Translations under genes and position numbers: made by a program
Shown here: piece after piece, positions 1 through 10,741 of the stretch
How positions within the stretch are numbered: the first letter of the stretch is position 1
How the letters are laid out: the number at the start of each line of letters is the position of its first letter
Notes under the pieces: generated by a model
What the model saw: the letters and a program-made list of their open reading frames with translations, nothing else
Told to the model about the DNA's origin: nothing
Database searches by the model: none
Source: Ascaphus truei
Lineage: Eukaryota > Chordata > Amphibia > Anura > Ascaphidae
DNA: 64,000 bases
Reading direction: 5' to 3'
NCBI GenBank assembly: GCA_036426205.1
Contig: CM071570.1
Coordinates: 6,961,747-7,025,746 of the forward strand

Positions 1-130
1 TTAAACAATTCAGAGAGATACCGGCACCCCATACTGGGGCCTGTTACTAGGAAGCAGGGGTTCCTCGGAGCTGAAATTAATGTGGTTCAGCTCCGGAGAC
101 CCCCTGCTTTAATACTGTGTTATTAAAATA
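1..130. repeat. Hairpin-forming dispersed repeat, related to the 45.4-kb foldback core
   Basis: Two arms at 53-75 and 86-108 are near-perfect inverted repeats around a 10-base loop (left arm begins AGCAGGGG, right arm ends CCCCTGCT). The whole stretch also matches, in reverse complement, the centre of the foldback element near 45440-45550: both contain GAGATACC, GGGGCCTGT and the AGCAGG..CCTGCT hairpin in the same order, followed by an AT-rich run. The left edge lies outside the window. I cannot assign a named family. Confidence 0.6.
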
Positions 131-344
131 AAATAAAAACCCCCATGATCGCCTGTTGGAGGCGCGCCGGGAGAGTGACTGATTCAGTCTCACTCTTACT
201 GCGCGTCTTTTACAGAGGGGTGCAGACCGGTAGGATTCACACAGCGGGAGTCCCATTCAGAAGCAGGGACACCCGCTGTGTCAATCCTGATTGGCCATTA
301 GTCTCCTTACTGGCGCTCAGACAGGGCCGTGGTGGATTTAGTGT
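131..344. other. Unassigned sequence between hairpin repeat and LINE tail
   Basis: No gene is seen. The stretch contains an AAAATAAAATAAAAA run near 126-140 and moderately GC-rich sequence up to the LINE 3' tail. It may be part of the same repeat as 1-130. Confidence 0.3.
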
Positions 345-2516
345 TAATTTATTTATTTATAAAATATTTTACCAGGAAGTAATACATTGAGAGTTACCTC
401 TCATTTTCAAGTATGTCCTGGGCACAGAGTAAAACAAATAATACATGGTTACAAGTACAGTTACATAAATAAACAGGGTATACATTATATACAAGACATT
501 GCGTGCACAGTTAAAGAAAATATATATTATGAGCGTATGAAACAGTTACAGACCAGATTAAAGTGTGAGACAGCCTTAGATGTGAAAGAACTTAAGCTGG
601 TGGTGGATATGAGAGTCTCTGGTAGGTTGTTCCAGTTTTGGGGTGCATGGAAGGAGAAGGAGGAACGTCCGGATACTTTGTTGAGCCTTAGGACCATGAA
701 TAGTCTTTTGGAGTCTGATCTCAGGTGATAGGTGCTGCATGTGGTAGGGGTGAGGAGCTTGTTCAGGTAGCTGGGTAGCTTGCCCAGAAAGTATTTGAAG
801 GTGAGACAGGAAAGGTGAACTTTGCGCCTAGACTCTAGAGATGACCAATCTAGTTCTTTGAGCATTTCGCAGTGATGTATGTTGTAGTTGCATTGGAGAA
901 CAAAACGACAAATTGAATTGTAGAGGGTGTCAAGTTTGCTAAGGTGGGTTTGAGGAGCCGAGCCATATACTATGTCTCCATAGTCAATAATTGGCATTAG
1001 CATCTGCTGTGCAATACGCTTTCTGACCAGGAGACTTAGGGAGGATTTGTTCCTGTAAAGTACCCCTAGTTTGGCATAGGTCTTGGTTGTCAGGGTATCA
1101 ATGTGCATCCCGAATGTTAAGTGGGAGTCAAACCATAAGCCCAGGTATTTAAAACTAGTGACAGGTGTTAGGGTGGTGTTAGCGTTGGTTCTAATAAGGA
1201 GCTCAGTCACTGGAAGCTTTACAAATTTAGTCTTGGTCCCAAATACCATTGTTACAGTATTGTCAGTGTTTAAAAACAGTTTGTTTTGGGAAATCCAGTT
1301 TTCGAGTCTCAAAACACAGACTGAAGTATGTGTTGAAGGTCAGAGAGGCTATGGCTGTGTGCATATAGGATTGTGTCATCTGCATACATGTGTATTGAGG
1401 CTTCCTTACAAGCTGTGGGAGATCATTAATGAACACTGAGAAGAGTAGGGGCCCCAGTACAGAGCCTTGCGGGACACCACAGGTGATATCCAGGGGGTTG
1501 GAGTTAGAGCCTGAGATGGACACATGTTGGGATCTTCCTGATAGGTAGGACTGAAACCAGTTTAAAGCATGTTTCCCTATTCCAGAGCTCTGGAGTTTGT
1601 TAAGCAGGATAACATGATCAACTGTGTCAAAAGCCTTTGCAAAATCTAGGAATACTGCACCAGTGAGTTGTCCCCGTTCCATTCCACACTGGATTTCATT
1701 GCAAACTTTTAGTAGGGTAGTTACGGTGGAGTGTTTGGGACGAAACCCAGACTGGAATTGGCTAGGGAAATGTGTCTTGGTGTAGAAATCGCTTAATTGG
1801 GAGTGGACACATTTTTCCATAACTTTGGATAGAATTGGGAGAAGTGAGATTGGCCTGCAGTTTGAGACAGTGTTGTTGTCCCCACTTTTGAAGATTGGTA
1901 CAACTCTGGCAGTTTTCCAGGTCTTAGGGATATGGCCTGCAGACAGGATAGAGTTGACTATGGACGCAATTGGTTTGGCAATGGCTGGGGCACCAAGTCA
2001 TAGGAACCTAGATTGTAGTAAGTCGGGTCCACATTGGCTGCTTAGTTTTAGTTTGAGGAGCGCTTGTGTAATCTCCTCTTCAGATACTGGGCTAAATTGA
2101 AAATTGTGGGCAGTGTTGGGAGGGGGTGGGACTGTAGGGATACTCCCAGGATGAGATTCATGCTTGGGGTTTGTGCTGCGTTTCGCTAATAAGTTAGTGG
2201 CACACCCCACAAAGTAATCATTGAATGCATTTGCAATGTCAGTGGGGTTTGTCAGAGTAATATCTCCCTTAGTGATATTACTTGGTTGTTGATGGTTAGG
2301 AGGCTTGAATATATTGTTGATAACCTTCCAGAAGTTAGCTGGGTTTGATGAATTTTGGTGGAGATTGTCAGAGTAATATTGTGCTTTTGCATGCCTTGTT
2401 TGCCTTGTGCACATGTTCCACATGCATCTGTAGTGATTGAGATCCTTGGTAGTGCCAGTTACTTTGTAGCTTTTCCACAAGGCATCCCTGAACTGGTAGA
2501 GTGCTATAAACGCCTG
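345..2516 (-). mobile_element. CR1/L2/Rex1-type non-LTR retrotransposon, 5'-truncated
   Basis: The minus strand carries a reverse transcriptase in three overlapping frames, followed by a short 3' UTR that ends in an (AAAT)n-like tail (plus strand 346-360). A microsatellite tail instead of a simple poly(A) is typical of the CR1/L2/Rex1 groups. The endonuclease and the N-terminal part of the protein are missing: homology fades near 2516, so the copy is 5'-truncated as is usual for LINEs. Several frameshifts make it inactive. No target-site duplication could be recognised. Confidence 0.85.
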
Positions 2517-2543
2517 TGACGGGAGACGCGCTGAATAACACAT
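527..2543 (-). pseudogene. Reverse transcriptase of a CR1/L2/Rex1-type LINE, frameshifted
   Basis: The protein would copy LINE RNA into DNA at the target site. Reading 5' to 3' on the minus strand: 2543-1998 carries the region before the RT (the start at 2543 is only the ORF boundary). 1820-1263 carries RT blocks with FLDFAKAFDTVDH and GVPQGSVLGPLLFSVFINDLP. 1312-527 carries the thumb and C-terminus (FKYLGLWFD, then YHLRS and APQNWNNLPETL near the end), ending at a natural stop. The catalytic YADD is present at about 1385-1395 but in a frame different from both neighbours, so at least two frameshifts flank it (near 1410 and 1310), and another break lies between 1998 and 1820. The AFDTVDH and GVPQGSVLGPLLF signatures place it in the Jockey/CR1 superclade; separating L2, CR1 and Rex1 would need a tree. 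Confidence 0.85.
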
Positions 2544-4689
2544 TTATATTTCGTGGGTCCTGATTGAGCAGAACAGGTTGAGCAAAATAAACTGAGATTT
2601 ATTCCCTTGATAGGCAAACACACGACAACTGCAGAATAAACTTAATAATTACACTCACGGGTAGAGAAACAGAGGATAATGTCCAGAAATGTGCAAAGCA
2701 CCAGAAGATTGTCCTTTAAAATGTAGTCCAGTTGCAAATTGCCAAATAAATAGCCAGGTCAATCCTTCTGTGAATGTGCAAAGTCCTTTCTGGTTCTCTG
2801 GGATTGGTCTGGATCCCCAGGGCTAACGAAATCCTGAAGCAGGGCAAGTTTCCTTGTTGCGGTGTTTTTTAACCCCTTGCGTTCTGGAATCGTAGCCGCT
2901 GTACTTAGGTCTTATCCGCTTGAAGAAATCAGCTAACAACAGCAACAGCAAAAACAACAGCAGGAACAACACAGGAATGAGGGGTACAGGCCTTTTTATA
3001 AGCAGTGTACAAATAAATGAAGTGGGAGCGCAGTTTACAAAGATTTCCAACATTTCCTGAAAGTTTTCACACATTTTTAGACAAGAAAGGTACACTGTGC
3101 TTTATATAAAAACAAAAACCCAAATGCAAGCGCCTTTGTGCACACTATAGCATTAATACAATGTATGTATACTGATTGGATATTTTATGCAGAATAAAAC
3201 TTCGGTCAACGTGAAATAACTCTTAAAATCTACAATGTGAATGATACAAAAATGATTTGGGGCATTAGTGACAAAACAAATGTTATAAAGCAAAAGAAAT
3301 ATAAAAGATATACTGTATAAAGTCCAAATGGAAATAAAGGATAAATGCTGAATAACAATTAGTACATGATTTGATAGTTTTTAGTATTCAAGCAGCAGAG
3401 GTATTAGTTAGAACTTAATTTACAGTGTACTGTAGCAAGACTTACTTTTTTGGTACTGCATACAAAAAACTATTGCAATCCCCAGGAATTTCATTGCATG
3501 TTGCAGCCTGGTGACCACAGGCTAAGCACTGCTTGCAAATAGAGTGTTGCGACTACCGTAGTACTTTGCAGTAATAATAAGTGTCTTTATCCTAAATTAT
3601 CCTCAATTCAATGTAACTCACCCCTCATTCCCATACAGTGTTTCAATGCTAAAAAAAACTTTAGATAACTGAAACGTATATATAAATTATGACATTTTCA
3701 TTCAAGTAAATTAGAAAGAGAAATAACAAAGACTTTTGAAATACAGTTTTCTTACATTAATACAATAATAACATTTTCTTCCATCAACATCTTCTTCTGG
3801 CTATCTCTTGCACAGCTTCATCTGTAAAATTATTGAGAAGAAATATGTGTTAAGTAAACTGTTCTGTTGTGTCAGTAGAAAGCTGTACATGCTTGTTCTA
3901 TGGGAACTGTATTTGGCGCATGCGTGGTACAGGTATATGTCAATTGAATGGAATGCATACATTACCTTATTAGCCAATTGTGATGTTCTGTCTCAGTGGA
4001 TGTGGTTCCTACACGGACAAGTTTATCCATTGATAAACCTGCAGAATATGCAAAACAAAGATGAAAACAAGGATCAAACAATGATAAAACAATTGCACCC
4101 CCTGATTTATTATTTATTAAACTGGATGTATTCATTTTTTTTTCAGTTTAATTCACTGATTACTCCAGCCCACAGTCATCAGATGTCGTAAATGTCAGTT
4201 AATGGTGTCTTTAATTGTCTTGAATTCTGCAGTAGTGTATTTATTGTGCTCCAAGTTCCTCTAAAACAGTAGCTCTCCTCAAATAGTTTGGAATAGTCTT
4301 CTTACCTGGGGATTCATCAAACTGCACATGTCGGGCCCACTCGGCATAACGTTCAAACGGCACATAATGCTGCAGAAAAACTGGGCAAAATGATGTAGCT
4401 GTCCCCTGCAGCGTGTCATATATATTTGCAAAGTATCCTTGGGTATTAAAGTAAGAGGGATGTCATCTACTGAATCCCCACTGACTGTGAAACAGGTTTG
4501 TTTATGCCTCCATTGTTTAGGTCAATTCCAAAGTGTGGGGAAATAGTTTCAGGCGAGGAGAATCCTGTTTGTGCAGCCAACGCAACATAGATAAACAATT
4601 TCTTCAAAGTGCAGGTCTCCTCTAGGACATAGATACATAGTAGAGCTCTACTCACAAGTTCCTAATGCAATTTTCCATTTAATGTGACA
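2517..4689. other. No gene recognised; AT-rich intergenic sequence
   Basis: No coding similarity, RNA gene or complete transposon was recognised. The stretch 2536-2640 resembles 42690-42790 (both begin AACACATTTATATTT, followed by GTGGG and a purine-rich run), so it may be the end of a shared transposon family. ORFs at 2823-3095 (minus) and 3808-4191 (plus) have no recognisable domain. Confidence 0.4.
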
Positions 4690-5313
4690 TGTGAAAGGTC
4701 CATATGGGACCTAAAATGTTGTCTTTCCACTACTCATAAATGGATAATCTCTAATTGGGTGCTCCAAAACCGGTGGTGCTGTGGAAAATCAAATCCTAAT
4801 AGTATATAATGTGAGCAGGATCCAAATCCCTTTATAAATATTAACACAGTCTTTTACGTAGCAGGTATAGCCCAACACTCTGTGATAAAGGTAATGCGTG
4901 GTAGGGAGCTCCAAAATATCAGGAAAATAAAACCTCTAACCTGTCCGATGAGTATCTACACTTATCTGGTGGTCCCTCTCTGGGTGGGTCTTCAATGATC
5001 CCATGGCTCCATTAACTATCCACACTAGGGCATCCTGTACAAATAAAACATACTCACACTACCGGCATAGTTCCTTCTCCGGTGTGTTGTTTGTTGGGGG
5101 TGGACCCTGCTCAGTAGCGTGCTTCCATCCCAAGCAGTGAAGACAATCGCAAGGCAGGGTTGTGGGAGTAAGCACCGCAGTCGGAATAAGGCTGGAGGCA
5201 GGTGCATAACAAAAAAACTTTATTGCGGCATGTAAGCCAAAAGATTAAAAACACATGAGGAGAATCCTCTGACGCGTTTTGTCCACAGAGTGACTTTATC
5301 AAAGAGTGATTCT
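4690..5313 (-). mobile_element. Penelope-like element leader/pLTR fragment (minus copy)
   Basis: Read on the minus strand, this fragment starts at a hammerhead-like motif (5313-5261) and continues into a GC-richer leader. The first 165 bases or so, to about 5146, match the plus-strand copy at 14718-14881 almost base for base, including CTCATGTGTTTTTAATC and CCACAACCCTGCCT. Beyond that the two copies diverge. The left limit at 4690 is an estimate. The family assignment rests on the ribozyme motif and on other PLE coding remnants in the window; no RT is attached to this fragment. Confidence 0.6.
5261..5313 (-). ncRNA. Hammerhead ribozyme relic (PLE-associated)
   Basis: On the minus strand the order is stem I 5' strand (AGAATCACTCT), a decayed core TTGATAAA, stem II strands GTCA and GGAC around a short loop, AAAA where GAAA is required, CGCGTC with the cleavage triplet GTC, then stem I 3' strand (AGAGGATTCT). 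The canonical core is CUGANGA..GAAA, so this copy has lost key residues and should be inactive. Very short stem III hammerheads are known from Penelope-like elements. Confidence 0.6.
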
Positions 5314-6000
5314 AGAGAAAAAAATAGAAAAATAAAAAATATAATACAAATAAAGAATGCAATTAATGAAGATATATATACATGCTAACTATATATTACA
5401 TAATAGAACAATACAATATAATCTATATGTTTAATAAATAATCTCTCTGTATAATGTATTTTATTTAGCTTTAGAATAGAAAGAGGAAAAAGCATAGCTG
5501 AATCCATATCATATAAATCACAATGTGTTCTGATATAGAGCAGTGTAACCTATGCATAGAGCATCAGGAGGCCATGTTCTATGTATCTTAAATGTTGATA
5601 CAGAAACCCACAAAACAGTAAACATATACGTCAATAGAAATGGGGAGAGTCAGATATTACAATAGACTTTTAACTCTATACAGGTCTATATCAGATCCAG
5701 AAACTATATATTACTGTTCATATATGATATAGTGATATATTTTTCTTGAACAGTAATATACGTTACACTGCTCTATATCAGAACACATTGTGATTTATAT
5801 GATATGGATTCAGCTATGCTTTTTCCTCTTTCTATTCTAAAGCTAAATAGATTATACATAGAGATTATTTATTAAACACATACATTATATTTTATAGTTC
5901 TATTATGTAATATATAGTTAGCATTATATATATCTTCATTCATTTCGTTCTTTATTTGTATTATATTTTTTATTTTTCTATTTTTTCTTCTTTTTTCTGC
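5314..6000. repeat. AT-rich long inverted repeat (palindrome)
   Basis: The left arm (about 5320-5555) and right arm (about 5755-5990) are reverse complements with few mismatches. For example AATCACAATGTGTTCTGATA at 5517 pairs with its complement at 5780-5800, and both arms contain the AAGAGGAAAAAGCATAGCTG block or its complement. The centre is near 5655. The left arm begins next to the ribozyme relic. No ORF is present. It may be a head-to-head arrangement of PLE-flanking sequence or an independent foldback element. Confidence 0.75.
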
Positions 6001-6315
6001 ATAGGAGATGTTTTTTGTTTTTATAGGTTATATTTTGATGTTTATCATCATGATCCATCTTTTATGGATTGATGTTCAGGTTATATATTGTTTATTATAG
6101 GTTATTTTGTCAAAATTTCATTTTGTTGTGTTGAGATCTAGAAGGAAATATGTTTTTTTTGTGATTTTGTATTTTACATGTTTAATATTATTATATATAT
6201 TTTTTAAAATATTTTGTTTATATGTAGGTTTGTTATATGTATTTTGTCTTGCTTAAATAATTTTTCATAGCATTATATGTTAGGCATCTGATTCAGTTTG
6301 TATAGGAAGATCGGA

Positions 6316-6327
6316 CACGCTATTTTT
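6316..6327. repeat. Target-site duplication of L1 copy A, left copy
   Basis: CACGCTATTTTT is repeated exactly at 14390-14401 and bounds the L1. The duplication ends in a T-run and is followed by AA at the right-hand site, which is the TTTT/AA pattern expected for an L1-type endonuclease nick. Confidence 0.9.
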
Positions 6328-6341
6328 TTATTTTTTTTTGT

Positions 6342-6937
6342 AACTTAATTTTATTAGTTTATAATAGTATACAGTACAATACATTACACGATACATTATG
6401 TCATGGTGATTCTCCTTGTATCCGGAAATATAACTCTACTAATATCAATGGAATAGAACTTCAACTTGTGGTCAGACTGGTGAGCCTAAAGGGGTATCAA
6501 GACACGGCTTGCAGTCCAGAGTCCATATTACGGTGTCATACCCCCCTTCTAATCGGGGGGGGATCAGGTGTACATTCTCTGTCACCTAGTCAATAACTGC
6601 CCAATCGGCTAACTGTCTGACACCCTACTCATCCAGACGACGTATACATAGACAGATAGACAACTATATGGGTAGACAAACAAACGTGGAGACTGACAAA
6701 CAATCAACCATACGGACGGACAAACCGGTAGACAAACATTGAACCAAGAGGAAGAAAAAAAGGGGGGAGGGAGAAGGGGTTGGAAGTATGGGGGTAGGGA
6801 TGGGTGTTAGTGATCGTGAGTGTGTCTTAGAGTTGTTACGCGGCCTCTCTAGGTGTGTTGCCTGGCTGAAATGCGGTCATCCGATGCAGAGCATGGGTGT
6901 AGTACACCTCTCCCAAGGAGAACGGACATGAAAACTA
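6342..6937 (-). other. 3' UTR of L1 copy A
   Basis: About 600 nt lie between the ORF2 stop and the A-rich tail. They include a short G-run near 6555 (plus strand) and a region of repeated GACAGAC/GACAAAC-type sequence at 6640-6740. No ORF of note. Confidence 0.7.
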
Positions 6938-9900
6938 TCATAGCCAGATTGATGTCCTTTCTATCCCCGGGATGTCTGTCTGTGCCAACCAAGGCGTCCA
7001 GACTTTTAGATAATTGACGCCAGTGTCGTTAACCAGACTCGTTAACTTTTCCATCTGGCAGATAAACCAAATACGATTCCGAATTTTTGGGATGGTTGGT
7101 ATGTCTGAGCTTTTCCATAGTGCTGCGATCTCACACCGCGTTGCAATTGCAAAGTGAGCAATAAGTTTATTGTGAGCTTTAGAGAGACCCGCTAGTGGTC
7201 TGTTCAAGAGAAACAGCCACGGGTCTGGGGGAATAGTGAGATCAAACAGTCTCTGTATCCAAAGTCTAATTGTCTCCCAAAATGAGGAGATCCGCGGGCA
7301 AGACCACAGCATATGTAGCAGGTCTGCTGATCCTCCACATTGGCGTGGGCACAGCGGGGAGGATCCCGGCACGAACCTTGATAATTTTAGTGGGGTAAGG
7401 TACCATCGCATCAGGACCTTATATGCGTTCTCCTTGAGGGTGGTACATATGGAACACTTTGCTGTGGCTAGAAAAATAGCACTCCAGTCCTCGTCTTCCA
7501 GACATTCCCCGATGTCTGCTTCCCATCGTGATCTAAATGAGGGTATCTCATGGGCTTGTTCACTAGAACTGATCACCTCGCTGTATAGCCGCGAGGTAAG
7601 TCCCTTTGTGTCGGTCTCTGCCAGACAGAGCTTTTCGAAGGATGTCAATGGTGGGTACGGTGCAAATTTGTTGTAGAACGCCCTGATCTGGAGGTATCTA
7701 AAGAATTCTGAGTGGGGGATCTCTTTTTCTAATCTGACGTGATCAAACGTCTTAATTTTTCTGTCATGGCCTTCCAGATCTTTAATCCGATTATAACCTT
7801 TCTTTTTCCAAATTGATATATTGCCTACTGATAGGCCTGGCACGAACTCGGAATTGTTCCACAGGGGTGACATCATAGAGCGTGTCGTTGTGAGGGAATG
7901 TTTAAATTTTGCGGCCTCCCAGATTGACAATGAGTTGGTCATTGAGGATAGCGGCGTATTAGCGCCTTTTCGCACTGTTTTGGGGAGCCAGATTAGATTA
8001 CTTAATTCTATAGGTTCACATGCTGCGCTCTCTAATTCGACCCATCTCTTGGATCTCGGGTCCGACTGCCATTGTATAATTTGGCTCAACTGTGCCGCTT
8101 TGTAATATGATAACAGGCAGGGTACCGCTAGGCCCCCAGCCAAGACCGGCCTTTTCATATTGATTTTGCTGACTCTTGGTTTTTTACCTCCCCATATAAA
8201 CTTGGAGATGTCGGATTGAAGTGAGTGCAGGTCCTTCAATCTGAGTGGCACTGAGAGAGTTTGGAAGAGATATAAGATACGGGGGAGTAAGTTCATTTTA
8301 ACACTATGGATTCTTCCTATCCAGGAGATCCTTTTAGATGTCCACTTTTGTAGGTCTGATTTTAGGGTCCGGATTAGGTTGGGGTAATTTGCGTCGTATA
8401 TTTCTTTGACGTTTCTGGTGATGTGGACACCCAGATATTTTATAGATTTGTGTTGCCAGTGAAATTTAAAGTTTAGTTTTAATAATTTTTCTATGTGTCT
8501 GGGGAGATTGACATTGAGAGCCTCAGATTTGGACTGATTGATTTTGAACCCGGAGATTTTAGAAAACCGGTTCAGCAGGTCAAATAGGTTCGGTAGTGAG
8601 GTGAGGGGTTTAGTGATCATCAAGAGGATGTCATCTGCGTACAGGGCCGCTTTATGGGTTTGGGAGTATGCGTTTAACCCTGAGATGTCAGGGTTTCCTC
8701 TGATTTGCGCCGCCAGGGGTTCGATACAGAGGGCGAATAGGAGGGGTGATAATGGGCAACCCTGTCTCGTAGCACTCTTAATTTGGAAGGGCCGAGAGGG
8801 GTAGCCTTGATGCACAACCCTGGCGGTGGGGTTAGAGTACAGCGATAAAATCGCGTCACTCACCCGATCTCCAAAGCCAAATGCCGCAAGCGTCTCCTTC
8901 AGGTAGGGCCAGTCTATCCTATCGAAAGCCTTTTCGGCGTCCAGACTTAACAACATACTTTGAGCAGTGTCATTAGTGGCCAAATCTATCAGATCTATAA
9001 ATCGACGGGTATTATCTGCGGCTTGTCTGCCCTTGATAAATCCGACCTGATCTGGATGTATAAGTCTGGGTAGGATAAGACATATTCTATTGGCCAGCAA
9101 CTTAGCATACAGCTTGATATCCGTATTGATTAGTGATATGGGCCTATAACTTTTGCAATCTAGTGGGTCTTTCCCTGGCTTAGGAATGATTGATATAGAC
9201 GCCTGTAACATCTCTTTGGGGATGGGGGCTCCCGCTAAAATAGCGTTGAATACTTGGAGCAACCGTGGGGCAAGCAACTTGATAAATTTCTTGTAGTATA
9301 ACCCTGAGAAGCCGTCTGGCCCCGGTGCCTTTGAAGGTTTAAGTTCCGTAATGGCCTGTGTCAACTCCTCATGTGTGAAGTCGGCATTTAGGCTGGCTTT
9401 GTCTGATTCTGTCAATCTCACCAGATTGGAGCTAGCCAGGAAATCTCTTAGCTTACTGCTCGTGTTAGGATTGTGTGCCACTTTCTCACCATTATAGAGC
9501 GTCTCATAGAAGGAGCCAAATTCATCTACTATCTTCTGGGGGTTGGAAGTAGGGGTACCAGATTTTAAGCGTAAAGCTTGGATGTTGTATTTAGCTTGCC
9601 TGTCTTTCAGCATGCGGGCCAGCATCGTATCCGGCCTGTTTGCTTTTTCGTAAAATTTCCTCTTTGACCAACTCAATGAATTATCAGCCCTGGAGGTCAG
9701 TATCATGTTTAATTCAATTTTAGTGTCTTTTACCTCTTGTAGGGTTTGCGGATCTAGTTTCTTTTTATGCTTGGTGGAGAGAGCTTGTAATTTAGTTTGG
9801 AGCGTGACAATTTTTGCCTCTCTCTCTTTTTTTCGTCTAGCTGTGATATTTATGAGGGTACCTCGGAGAGTCGCTTTATGCGCCTCCCAGAGGACCAGAT

Positions 9901-10741
9901 GTGAGGAGACAGAGCCGGCATTTACCTTGAAAAATTGGTCTATCTCATTACCCACAGTATCACAGATCTCTGGAATTTTTAGAATGGATTCATTTAGCTT
10001 CCAGTTCGTTCCTGGTCTACCCGTTTGAATATTGTTGCACCGGAGCTCTATGGGTGCGTGGTCAGACCATGAAATATCATGGATCTCCGCTTGGGTGACC
10101 TTGGGGACCAGGTGACAGGACACAGCGAAGTAATCGATCCTACTGTATGAGCTATGTGGGTGCGAGAAGAATGTGTAGTTTCTATCTGCTGGATGTAGCT
10201 CTCTCCATATGTCTATTAGTTGGTTACATTTGAGACCTCTGCGTAGGGATATACCTGCTCCTTTATTGTGTAGGGTAACTCCACCTGATCTGTCCATGTG
10301 AGGTTGTAGGACCATATTAAAGTCTCCTGCTAAGACCACGCTTCCCTGCGCAACCAAGTTTAAGTTTCTAAAGAATTTTTCGAAGAAGATTGAACTCTTT
10401 TCGCAGGGGGCATATATACAGGCGATTGTGATCTTCTGTCCCCTAATAGTTCCAACTATTATAATATACCTGCCATCTTTATCCCGTTTGGTTATAAGGC
10501 CTTCGAAAGGAATGCTATTACGGAATAGGATGGCAACTCCACGCTTTTTGACTTCAGCAGAGGCCGAAAAAACCTGGGAGAAGTCTTTATCAAGGTATTT
10601 GGGGGTATTGGTTTTGCTGAAATGTGTCTCCTGTAGGAGCAACACATCTGCATGTTTTCTTTTATAATCTGTGAAGGCTAGCTTGCGTTTAGTGGGGTTG
10701 TTAAAGCCCTGCACATTGTGAGATATAAAAGTCAACGCCAT
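6938..10741 (-). CDS. L1 ORF2 protein: AP-like endonuclease plus reverse transcriptase, intact
   Basis: The 1267-residue protein nicks target DNA and reverse-transcribes the element RNA. The N-terminal apurinic-type endonuclease (1-235) shows SHNVQG (7-12), QETHF with E38, IYAPCE with Y110, AGDFN with D140 and N142, SRIDYF with D203, and SDHAPIEL with D227 and H228, so all expected catalytic positions are present. The RT spans about 465-760: APGPDG near 473, SYRPISLIN, AEKAFDRIDW near 608, TRQGCPLSPLLFA, and the catalytic YADD at 701-704. A C-terminal knuckle CX3CX7HX4C lies near 1130-1148, as in L1/Tx1 ORF2. The start is the ATG giving MALTFISHNV, which matches the start of copies B and C. 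No stop or frameshift interrupts it. Product similarity is to L1 of the Tx1 type, not to CR1 or RTE. Confidence 0.96.
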   Translation of the reverse strand: MALTFISHNVQGFNNPTKRKLAFTDYKRKHADVLLLQETHFSKTNTPKYLDKDFSQVFSASAEVKKRGVAILFRNSIPFEGLITKRDKDGRYIIIVGTIRGQKITIACIYAPCEKSSIFFEKFFRNLNLVAQGSVVLAGDFNMVLQPHMDRSGGVTLHNKGAGISLRRGLKCNQLIDIWRELHPADRNYTFFSHPHSSYSRIDYFAVSCHLVPKVTQAEIHDISWSDHAPIELRCNNIQTGRPGTNWKLNESILKIPEICDTVGNEIDQFFKVNAGSVSSHLVLWEAHKATLRGTLINITARRKKEREAKIVTLQTKLQALSTKHKKKLDPQTLQEVKDTKIELNMILTSRADNSLSWSKRKFYEKANRPDTMLARMLKDRQAKYNIQALRLKSGTPTSNPQKIVDEFGSFYETLYNGEKVAHNPNTSSKLRDFLASSNLVRLTESDKASLNADFTHEELTQAITELKPSKAPGPDGFSGLYYKKFIKLLAPRLLQVFNAILAGAPIPKEMLQASISIIPKPGKDPLDCKSYRPISLINTDIKLYAKLLANRICLILPRLIHPDQVGFIKGRQAADNTRRFIDLIDLATNDTAQSMLLSLDAEKAFDRIDWPYLKETLAAFGFGDRVSDAILSLYSNPTARVVHQGYPSRPFQIKSATRQGCPLSPLLFALCIEPLAAQIRGNPDISGLNAYSQTHKAALYADDILLMITKPLTSLPNLFDLLNRFSKISGFKINQSKSEALNVNLPRHIEKLLKLNFKFHWQHKSIKYLGVHITRNVKEIYDANYPNLIRTLKSDLQKWTSKRISWIGRIHSVKMNLLPRILYLFQTLSVPLRLKDLHSLQSDISKFIWGGKKPRVSKINMKRPVLAGGLAVPCLLSYYKAAQLSQIIQWQSDPRSKRWVELESAACEPIELSNLIWLPKTVRKGANTPLSSMTNSLSIWEAAKFKHSLTTTRSMMSPLWNNSEFVPGLSVGNISIWKKKGYNRIKDLEGHDRKIKTFDHVRLEKEIPHSEFFRYLQIRAFYNKFAPYPPLTSFEKLCLAETDTKGLTSRLYSEVISSSEQAHEIPSFRSRWEADIGECLEDEDWSAIFLATAKCSICTTLKENAYKVLMRWYLTPLKLSRFVPGSSPLCPRQCGGSADLLHMLWSCPRISSFWETIRLWIQRLFDLTIPPDPWLFLLNRPLAGLSKAHNKLIAHFAIATRCEIAALWKSSDIPTIPKIRNRIWFICQMEKLTSLVNDTGVNYLKVWTPWLAQTDIPGIERTSIWL

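Noticed and set aside
2823..3095. 90-codon minus ORF with a Leu/Phe-rich segment resembling a membrane helix
   Set aside because: The hydrophobic run comes from an (AACAGC)n-like stretch; no start context or homologue recognised.
3808..4191. 127-codon plus-strand ORF
   Set aside because: No recognised domain, AT-rich, Phe/Leu/Tyr-heavy, no support from context.
7236..8804. Plus-strand ORFs opposite L1 ORF2
   Set aside because: Shadows of the antisense coding strand; no domain in them.
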